NCBI RefSeq assembly: GCF_000193495.2
Contig: NZ_AP023410.1
Span: 1,488,001-1,552,000 of the forward strand
Length of the DNA stretch: 64,000 bases
Direction: 5' to 3'
From: Acetobacter aceti NBRC 14818
GTDB taxonomy: Bacteria > Pseudomonadota > Alphaproteobacteria > Acetobacterales > Acetobacteraceae
This document shows positions 57,951 to 64,000 of this stretch, piece after piece; positions within the stretch are counted from its first letter, which is position 1; the number at the start of each line of letters is the position of its first letter. A program made the position numbers and the translations under genes. The notes below the pieces were generated by a model. The model did no database searches. It saw only the letters and a program-made list of their open reading frames with translations, and had not been told where the DNA came from.

Positions 57951-58838
57951 CTATCGATCAAGAATTTTGTTGGAATTTATATCGAGTGCATTTTCCGAGA
58001 ATCTGAAGTATAAATAATAACCACTTGCGTCTACGAGATGGTCATATCCCTGTTTTTTATCTGGTTCAGAGGTCCCTGTTATGAAAGCATATCTCTCGTA
58101 ACTTTCTATACTTTTTGTGCACTTCGGGGAAACAAAAGCCCTTCGTTGTTTTAATGAATTCTCAAACATCGAATTCATGAAATTCAGTCTGTCACGTACT
58201 CGTGGCGATTGTTTTCTTGTTTTGACGCTTATTCCATATGACAGAAGTATAGATATATCTGTTTTTCCTGAAGCTGACGTTTTTCGTGCTTGTCCTGCAG
58301 GGTCTGGATAGACTGTGATATGTTGTGCGGAATATTCTTCTACCCCAGAGAAATCTCTTTCTTTTTTACCATATCGTTTCAGTATTTCTTTTGAAATTTC
58401 ATCAGTATTGGATGTCTGTATAATTATTTCGTCTATTTGCGTAGTAATTATAATGCCATTTTCATCCATATCCTCCTGCCAGACTGTTGCCGACATGGGG
58501 TTTATGTTGAAATCCATTCCTATATGAACAGCTTTGGTCTCATCATATGTAGCGTTTTTGATGGAGTGTTTTCTTGAGAATGCATATAAGCAACGACCGC
58601 AGAAAGTTTCAAACGATGCTTCATATTCCTGACGATATGTACGAAGATCAAGGCTGTTCTTGGCATTATTGATTTCTTCAGCTGAGACGTTTCCTCCATC
58701 CAGTGTCGTGTAAGAACAGGACCACCAACCATTTTCATGTGTCTCTCCATGCTGACCTTTCAAATAAAGATCATAAAAATGATCTTTTCCTTTCGGTGTA
58801 CCAATGAAAAGAGCATTTCCTTCGCATGTTGAAAGCAT
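57951..58838 (-). CDS. Terminase large subunit, C-terminal part (nuclease), -1 frame
   Basis: 295 residues from the first ATG; the frame is open up to the T10 tract at 58894. Includes FIGTPKGKDHFYDLYLKGQH (ATPase motif III region), DLRTYRQEYEASFETFCGRC, and the RNase H-like nuclease with acidic residues in AVHIGMDFNINPMSATVWQE and TVYPDPAGQARKTSASGKTD; later DRLNFMNSMFEN and YDHLVDASGYYLYF. It lacks Walker A by itself. A -1 shift on the preceding frame would make a complete TerL of about 444 residues. Confidence 0.8.
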   Translation of the reverse strand: MLSTCEGNALFIGTPKGKDHFYDLYLKGQHGETHENGWWSCSYTTLDGGNVSAEEINNAKNSLDLRTYRQEYEASFETFCGRCLYAFSRKHSIKNATYDETKAVHIGMDFNINPMSATVWQEDMDENGIIITTQIDEIIIQTSNTDEISKEILKRYGKKERDFSGVEEYSAQHITVYPDPAGQARKTSASGKTDISILLSYGISVKTRKQSPRVRDRLNFMNSMFENSLKQRRAFVSPKCTKSIESYERYAFITGTSEPDKKQGYDHLVDASGYYLYFRFSENALDINSNKILDR

Positions 58839-58891
58839 TGGGCGAATAACTTCAGTCCAGGCTTCAGGTGGAGTGTCTGCCCATTCATCAC

Positions 58892-59284
58892 CTAAAAAAA
58901 AAACAAACCACTCCCACGTAACGCATCATAATTTTCTAATCCTACGATGCGTACCGTATGTCCGTATGGCCCAACCTCAAGGGAAAGCTCCGATTCCCTA
59001 GGGGGACGTATAAGCCATTTTTGGGGAATGGTGGCTTTCAGTTTTGGCCAGAATATTTTTTTTGCCTGTTTGTATGTGGGAGCAGCATACCAGATCTCAT
59101 TATCGGGATTGATGTTTCTTACAACAGCGTTCTTTACGGCTCGACGAATCTCTTCTGCGGCTTCAAATGTTTTGCCGAATCTTCTTCCGCAGGCGGCGAC
59201 GCGAAAGCGAGCATGTTTTTTCCATCCTTCCCGATATATATTCATCTGGGGCGATGTTAGCGATATTCTCTCTTCATTCTTCAT
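58892..59284 (-). CDS. Terminase large subunit, N-terminal part (ATPase)
   Basis: 130 residues. Q-motif and Walker A: RFRVAACGRRFGKTFEAAEE. Middle: NEIWYAAPTYKQAKKIFWPK and the pre-Walker-B region VRIVGLENYDALRGSGLFFF, which stops with TAG. The missing part (GDEWADTPPEAWTEVIRPML) is read in the -1 frame immediately beyond. The gene overlaps the end of terS by 11 bases. Confidence 0.8.
   Translation of the reverse strand: MKNEERISLTSPQMNIYREGWKKHARFRVAACGRRFGKTFEAAEEIRRAVKNAVVRNINPDNEIWYAAPTYKQAKKIFWPKLKATIPQKWLIRPPRESELSLEVGPYGHTVRIVGLENYDALRGSGLFFF
58894..58903 (-). promoter_or_regulatory. T10 tract: candidate -1 frameshift heptamer in TerL
   Basis: Minus-strand zero frame: GGT TTG TTT TTT TTT TAG. 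Within the ten T lies T-TTT-TTT in the right register, directly before the stop. A -1 slip reads TTA GGT GAT GAA TGG, giving FFFLGDEWAD, the Walker B region. The tract would also allow polymerase slippage (11 T). Could instead be an indel or a base-count error in the assembly. Confidence 0.55.
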
Positions 59285-59768
59285 GAGAATTTGTATTTTT
59301 AGTAATATTTTCCTGAGGAGATGGATCAGAAATTATTTCATCCCTAAGTCGTGCCATCTTGTCTTCTGGTGGTGTGTGTATGGTATTTGAAAGATCTGCC
59401 TTTTCTGCACGCGCCAGACGACTGGAGTGATCTTTCAGAAGAGTTGTAATGAGACGTGTGTCGGGGATTCTATCTATGACAGGTTTTCCTCTTTCATCTA
59501 TAACAATTTTTCCTTTTTCTGTTCGCCTTATTTTGGGAATTCCGCCAAAAGCGAGATCATGAACTGCGGCAGTCATTTCATCGTGAAAGAAAGTACGTGC
59601 TATTGTTAAACGCTGGCGTTCTTCAGGATTTTTCTTTAAATAATAATATAAATCGCTAAGAGGACGGTTAGCAAGTCTCATGCAATTTGAACTGTTTCCT
59701 GTTTTTGATACACAATCACAGATGGAAATAAATTCAGCCCTGGTCATAGGCTTCTGTTTTTTTTTCAT
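59274..59768 (-). CDS. Putative terminase small subunit
   Basis: 164 residues directly before TerL. The N-terminus is a helix-turn-helix-like stretch (MTRAEFISICDCVSKTGNSS then NCMRLANRPLSDLYYYLKKN); a central part has RRTEKGKIVIDERGKPVIDR and the C-terminus is charged (HTPPEDKMARLRDEIISDPS). These are usual for DNA-recognising TerS proteins. Starts immediately after the stop of the HTH gene. Confidence 0.65.
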   Translation of the reverse strand: MKKKQKPMTRAEFISICDCVSKTGNSSNCMRLANRPLSDLYYYLKKNPEERQRLTIARTFFHDEMTAAVHDLAFGGIPKIRRTEKGKIVIDERGKPVIDRIPDTRLITTLLKDHSSRLARAEKADLSNTIHTPPEDKMARLRDEIISDPSPQENITKNTNSHEE

Positions 59769-60062
59769 TTAATTTTCATTTAGATTGTAAGTATTTCTTC
59801 TAGCCGTGTTTTTTAATTTTATAGCATCCCATGAAATTGGATTGCCGGGTGCTAGAGGCTCCCATCCGGCTTCTTTTCGCCTTTCGCTAGCCTGTTTCAT
59901 GGAGCCTGAAGATAAAGCTATTTTAATGGATAATCTGTGAATGTAGCTTCGGCTTGCGCCTGTTATTTTGGCAATATTTCTTATTGAAAGGCCTTTTTTC
60001 TGAAGTTCTGAAATTTTATTATATACTTCCTTGCTATAATCTTCATCAAATTTTTTTGCCAT
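59769..60062 (-). CDS. Small helix-turn-helix protein before terS
   Basis: 97 residues. KGLSIRNIAKITGASRSYIH followed by RLSIKIAL is a clear resolvase- or Hin-like HTH. The second half has GWEPLAPGNPISWDAIKLKN. May be a regulator of the late operon or a second DNA-recognition subunit of the packaging machine. Adjacent to terS with no gap, and 30 bases after the fibre-like gene. Confidence 0.6.
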   Translation of the reverse strand: MAKKFDEDYSKEVYNKISELQKKGLSIRNIAKITGASRSYIHRLSIKIALSSGSMKQASERRKEAGWEPLAPGNPISWDAIKLKNTARRNTYNLNEN

Positions 60063-60092
60063 TTAATTTTTCAGTTTTTTCTATTTTGAATG

Positions 60093-62291
60093 CTAATTTT
60101 TTACAGTATTACCAAGTGAGTCTGTCCATGTTGACCCATTCCACCACACAGGAATCCCTCTCTGGGCTGAGGTCGATGAACTGGAATAGCAGTCTGAGCA
60201 GTAACGTTGGTCACCAGCGTTTGTGTTTGTTGTCGGCAATGAACTGTAGGTATTGTTGGGTGCATTGATCGCACCATTTGATTTCAAGCCGGCATCAATA
60301 ACAAATGTGCTGTTTGAAGGGCCGTTTACGCCCAGAATGTGCATGTTTCCATCAGTGCTGGCATAGAAATAGCCGGCAAGAGCGTTATTGGTATTCATCA
60401 AGATAAGAGATTTTCCGTCGTTGATAACAAGATTGTCATCAACTTCGGGGGTGCCTTGTCGATTTACGGAAAAACCACAACCCGTATAGCCGCACAGGCT
60501 AATTCCATTGGGATAGTTGGCTGGATTAAACTCAAGATGTTCCTGGGTCGTTCCGTCCATGGAAAGCTGATGCACATCATTGTGTCCATCAACCTGCACG
60601 CCCATGCTTGTCGTAATATCACTGTAGTCGTTCTGGTTATTGGTATCATCGGCATTGCGCGTGTTCCAGATTGTCAGACGCATATTGTGCGAATAGGCAG
60701 GCCACGCTGTATCCGCATCCCACGCAGGTCTATTGGATTGCCCAAAATCGGCGATAACCTTTTGGGAACCTTTTGTATAAGCAGGACCACCGTATCCTGC
60801 GGATGCAAAAGAGCGCGATGCAACATTCATCGAATACCATTCGCCTGAAAGAACTAGGGTGTTTGCATTGCCTCCAGCCAGATTCATGTCATAACTGTCT
60901 GGGCTGGGAGAAGTGGTGCCGCTATAGGCTACAGTAATGCCCTGCATATAGGCTGTCTCTCCGGACGTGTCGTCATTCCAGAGGTCATATTCAATCCCTT
61001 CACAACCACGGACCTGATTATTGATTTTTCCTGTTGGATCATTGATGTCTCCCGGAGATGCATGTGGAGTCGGACCGGGAAGGTAACAGATAACATTATT
61101 ATCAAATGCCTTTGTGTATACTCCAAACATTATCGCTGGGTCGCCAAAGTCTGACCATACTGTATCAATGGCCGGTGTGGTTCCGTCCAGTGAGGTCGTG
61201 CCAGGTGTTTCTGTACCAGTGTTCGTGTTTGGAAAATTCTGGGTCTGATTGAAAATGCGCCAGCCATCAGTCAGAATGGTTGTAACCAGTCCAGCGGAAT
61301 TTGTGTAATAACCACTTATTTCACCAACAAAAGTCGCATTTTTATAGCTGGCGGGATTAATGCCAATTTCATTGGTCATCATCCGTGCATGATTGTGAGA
61401 TTTAATCCAATCAGACCACGTCTGCGGAAGAGGATTTGCAAAAGTTGCTCCCCAGCTATAAAAAGTTGGAATATGCGTTAGCCCGTCAGGTGCGGTGACG
61501 GCGCTTCCTGTTGTAGTAAAAACAGGTGAGCTGGGACCTGCGTAGGTGTAACGGGCAACAGCGTCATAATTATCGTAGGATGCCGCACCGCTGGCATAGC
61601 TGGGGCCGACACCGGCAATCGAACCACGCATGTTTTCCGACTGCATGAAAACACCTTCGACAATTCCCATATTCCCGCCGGAGTAAGGGATATTATGCAC
61701 AAAAAGTGGAACGCCATCGAATTCCTGTGATCCACCCAGACGCAGATGAGTGGGCGGCATATAGTCGTCCACCTGAGCAGTGCCGGATGTGTCGTATCCC
61801 ATTGTCCAGCGATGATTGAAGGCAACTTTGGGATTGCCGTACTGGGTCGCTGTCCCGGAGTTGGTGGTCCAGGTGAGCGGATTGTTCCAGCCGACAGTGG
61901 AGTAATCACTGGCTGTGGAGGCTGTTGTGGAAACGGGCGAGGTGACGTTTCCTGTTGAATCCAGCACAGCCAGACCACCGGCCACACCCATCAACGATTC
62001 CTGGATTGCGCCGACCGCAAGTGAATAAGCGGAACTTGCAGTTGACGTAGTGGATGCGAGAGAATTTGTATTTTTCTGTGTGGTGCTTGCAAGTTGTAAG
62101 AGAGTCTGGCCTGTGCCAGTTACAACAGCACTGCCATTGATCTGCGTGACCTGCAGAGTACTGTCCGCGTAGGCGCTGGATGTGGCTGTTGTCAGGAGAA
62201 AAACAAACCAGGGCAGCGGGAAAAGGCAGCGATGCAGGCGCGAGTGCCCGCCGCGCAAAGCGTTAAAAATATTCGGATATGGGAATGTCAT
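60093..62291 (-). CDS. Exported tail-fibre-like protein
   Basis: About 732 residues from ATG 62291; a GTG at 62339 is in frame. The N-terminus has a long basic n-region, a hydrophobic core (LFPLPWFVFLLTTATSSAYA) and a likely AYA-DS signal cleavage site. Then Ser/Thr-rich helical repeats (TQKNTNSLASTTSTASSAYS), a large beta-rich middle with many Asn, Gly, Tyr and Trp, and a C-terminus (NTNAGDQRYCSDCYSSSS; GIPVWWNGSTWTDSLGNTVK) that resembles ends of phage fibre proteins I associate with acetic acid bacteria. A signal peptide is unusual for a virion fibre. Base composition is closer to the host than to the phage block. Confidence 0.6.
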   Translation of the reverse strand: MTFPYPNIFNALRGGHSRLHRCLFPLPWFVFLLTTATSSAYADSTLQVTQINGSAVVTGTGQTLLQLASTTQKNTNSLASTTSTASSAYSLAVGAIQESLMGVAGGLAVLDSTGNVTSPVSTTASTASDYSTVGWNNPLTWTTNSGTATQYGNPKVAFNHRWTMGYDTSGTAQVDDYMPPTHLRLGGSQEFDGVPLFVHNIPYSGGNMGIVEGVFMQSENMRGSIAGVGPSYASGAASYDNYDAVARYTYAGPSSPVFTTTGSAVTAPDGLTHIPTFYSWGATFANPLPQTWSDWIKSHNHARMMTNEIGINPASYKNATFVGEISGYYTNSAGLVTTILTDGWRIFNQTQNFPNTNTGTETPGTTSLDGTTPAIDTVWSDFGDPAIMFGVYTKAFDNNVICYLPGPTPHASPGDINDPTGKINNQVRGCEGIEYDLWNDDTSGETAYMQGITVAYSGTTSPSPDSYDMNLAGGNANTLVLSGEWYSMNVASRSFASAGYGGPAYTKGSQKVIADFGQSNRPAWDADTAWPAYSHNMRLTIWNTRNADDTNNQNDYSDITTSMGVQVDGHNDVHQLSMDGTTQEHLEFNPANYPNGISLCGYTGCGFSVNRQGTPEVDDNLVINDGKSLILMNTNNALAGYFYASTDGNMHILGVNGPSNSTFVIDAGLKSNGAINAPNNTYSSLPTTNTNAGDQRYCSDCYSSSSTSAQRGIPVWWNGSTWTDSLGNTVKN

Positions 62292-62529
62292 TTTATCTCG
62301 GCAGGTGAAGACAGAGTGCAATGAATAAATCTTGAGCACATGAAAATGTGTGAGGCTCGAATGCTCAGATATTAACGTGTCCCTACTTGTCGCGCTTCAC
62401 CGGGACACGCCGCCATTCCCCGGTTTTCTGCTCTTCGGGCTTTTCTCCACCGGCCAAAGCGGCTATCCGCGCCCTGAGCAAACAGTTCCGCCCCGCAACA
62501 AGAGGGGCATGAGACGCGGACGAGGTCAC

Positions 62530-63597
62530 ATGAGCGACGATGTTGATACACTCCGGCAGGACTGCCTCGCGGCCCTTGCGGAAGCCACCGACCAGCGTGC
62601 CTGGGATGCCATCCGTGTCTCGTTTCTCGGAAAGTCGGGCCGTCTGACGGGACTGCTCAAGCAGCTCGGACGTATGGATGCCGAAGAACGCAAAGTGCGC
62701 GGCGCCCAGCTTAACCGTCTCCGTGACGAACTGACCCGCGCCATCGAGGACCGTGGCCGCGAGATCGAGACGGCCGCACTCGACGCACGTCTCGCTGCCG
62801 AGCGTGTCGATATCTCCGTGCCAGTCGTTGAAACCCCGCGCGGTGGCCTACACCCGGTCAGTCAGGCCGTTGAGGAAATCACCGCGATCTTCGGCGCCAT
62901 GGGATTCACCGTCGCCGAAGGGCCGGACATCGAGACCGACTGGCACAATTTCTCCGCGCTCAACACGCCGGAACATCACGCCGCCCGCACCGACCACGAC
63001 ACGTTCTACCTGCCGCCAGAAGGCGATGGCCGGAACCGCGTCCTGCGCACCCAGACCTCAGGCGTGCAGATCCGCACGATGCTCGGTCAGAAGCCGCCGA
63101 TCCGCATCATCGCGCCGGGCCGCACCTACCGTGCCGACCACGACGCCACCCATTCACCGATGTTCCATCAGTGCGAAGGGCTGGTCATTGACCAGGGCAT
63201 CACCCTTGGCCACCTCAAGGGCACGCTGATCGAGTTCCTGCGCGTGTTCTTCGGCAAGCCCAATCTGCCCGTGCGGTTCCGCGCCTCCTATTTCCCCTTC
63301 ACCGAACCTTCGATGGAGGTCGATATCGGCTGGTCCCGCAAGACCGGCGAAATCGGGGGAGGAGAGGACTGGCTGGAAGTCCTCGGTTCCGGCATGGTCC
63401 ACCCGCGCGTGCTGGCCAACTGCGGTCTGAACCCTGAGGAGTGGCAGGGCTTCGCCTTTGGCATGGGCGTCGAGCGTCTCTCCATGCTCAAGAACGGCAT
63501 CCCCGATCTCCGCTCCTTCTATGAGAGCGATGTCCGCTGGCTCACCCATTACGGGACCGATCCGCTCGCGCCCGCCCTGCTGCACGAGGGAATCTGA
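62530..63597 (+). CDS. pheS: Phenylalanyl-tRNA synthetase alpha subunit
   Basis: Charges tRNA-Phe with phenylalanine as an alpha2beta2 enzyme. The N-terminal coiled coil (DTLRQDCLAALAEATDQRAW; FLGKSGRLTGLLKQLGRMDA) precedes the class II catalytic core: VAEGPDIETDWHNFSALNTP, PGRTYRADHDATHSPMFHQC, SYFPFTEPSMEVDI and the motif 3 GFAFGMGVERLSMLKNGIPD. 355 residues from ATG 62530 (MSDDVDTLRQD), with GACGAGG upstream; the 60 codons before it are not conserved. Three bases separate it from pheT. Confidence 0.96.
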   Translation: MSDDVDTLRQDCLAALAEATDQRAWDAIRVSFLGKSGRLTGLLKQLGRMDAEERKVRGAQLNRLRDELTRAIEDRGREIETAALDARLAAERVDISVPVVETPRGGLHPVSQAVEEITAIFGAMGFTVAEGPDIETDWHNFSALNTPEHHAARTDHDTFYLPPEGDGRNRVLRTQTSGVQIRTMLGQKPPIRIIAPGRTYRADHDATHSPMFHQCEGLVIDQGITLGHLKGTLIEFLRVFFGKPNLPVRFRASYFPFTEPSMEVDIGWSRKTGEIGGGEDWLEVLGSGMVHPRVLANCGLNPEEWQGFAFGMGVERLSMLKNGIPDLRSFYESDVRWLTHYGTDPLAPALLHEGI

Positions 63598-63600
63598 TCC

Positions 63601-64000
63601 ATGAAGTTCACGCTATCCTGGCTTCACGACCATCTTGAAACCTCCGCCACACTGGAGGAAATCTGCGCCGCCCTGAACCGCATCGGCCTTGAGGTCGAAG
63701 GCGTCGAGCAGCGTGGGGCCGCTGTCGCGCCGTTCCTCACGGCCCGCATCCTCTCTGCCGTGCAGCATCCGAATGCCGACCGCCTGCGTGTCTGCCGCGT
63801 CGATGCCGGTCCGGGCTTCAACGATGTGCAGGTCGTGTGCGGCGCGCCAAACGCCCGTGAAGGTATCGCCGTCATCTTCGCGCCGCCGGGTACCTATGTT
63901 CCCGGTCTCGACATCACCATCAAGGCGGGCAAGATCCGTGGCGAGGCCAGCGGCGGCATGCTCTGCTCGCTCCGTGAACTCGGTCTTGGCGCGGAATCCG
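63601..64000 (+). CDS. pheT: Phenylalanyl-tRNA synthetase beta subunit, N-terminus (cut by window)
   Basis: The first 133 codons of PheT, open to the end of the window. [20 protein letters not shown] is the usual start; the tRNA-binding (OB-fold) domain follows with [26 protein letters not shown] and [20 protein letters not shown]. In operon with pheS. Confidence 0.95.
   Translation, partial: MKFTLSWLHDHLETSATLEEICAALNRIGLEVEGVEQRGAAVAPFLTARILSAVQHPNADRLRVCRVDAGPGFNDVQVVCGAPNAREGIAVIFAPPGTYVPGLDITIKAGKIRGEASGGMLCSLRELGLGAES

Noticed and set aside
48067..60062. Rhodobacter-type gene transfer agent
   Set aside because: A contractile sheath gene and the gene order (sheath-tube-chaperone) do not fit RcGTA, which is siphovirus-like.

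Overview
The window looks like a chromosome segment of an acetic acid bacterium (Acetobacteraceae, Alphaproteobacteria). The evidence is GC-rich coding DNA, a GcrA cell-cycle regulator, an F1-only ATP synthase operon (atpHAGDC without F0 genes), an sdhCDAB operon, an IDH-type isocitrate dehydrogenase, an HWE/HisKA_2-type histidine kinase and a DUF2501 secreted protein. Having sdh argues against Gluconobacter, so Acetobacter or a close relative is more likely; this is inference from gene content, not from a search.

Layout. 1-7450: end of a cation/proton antiporter gene, an ABM-domain protein, then a surface-polysaccharide cluster (phosphoheptose isomerase, a coiled-coil protein, a large GT2 enzyme, and two tandem paralogous GT4 enzymes). 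7450-19300: adenosine kinase, bactofilin, GcrA, RNase D, QueF, the F1 operon and a DHA2 drug exporter. 19360-20760: tRNA-Gly, then tRNA-Trp, secE, nusG and a terminator. 20850-26560: DUF2501 protein, asd, sdhCDAB. 26700-41440: mixed single genes (Rieske oxygenase, acyltransferase, YjdM, rRNA methyltransferase, histidine kinase, phosphatase, ABC-F ATPase, UDP-galactopyranose mutase, AI-2E-type permease, Nudix hydrolase, MFS transporter, LOG protein). 41540-47030: tRNA-Pro, degraded small reading frames, small lipoproteins, a proline-rich protein, Xaa-Pro aminopeptidase, isocitrate dehydrogenase.

47240-62291 is the accessory region. It begins with a heavily decayed IS5-family transposase, then an AT-rich minus-strand block of contractile-tailed phage genes: HTH protein, TerS, TerL, portal, scaffold, capsid, three connector or unknown genes, sheath, tube, tail chaperone pair, a tape-measure-position protein, a GpU-like protein and a LysM protein. 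It stops there. No baseplate wedge, spike, lysis, integrase, repressor or replication gene is visible. Upstream of the HTH gene lies a 733-residue protein with a signal peptide and a tail-fibre-like C-terminus. Then pheS and the start of pheT resume the core genome.

The most striking signals are two candidate -1 ribosomal frameshift sites in this phage block. One is a conventional A-AAA-AAT heptamer in the tail chaperone pair. The other is a U-UUU-UUU heptamer directly before a stop codon inside the Walker B region of TerL, where a -1 shift would restore a full-length enzyme of about 444 residues.
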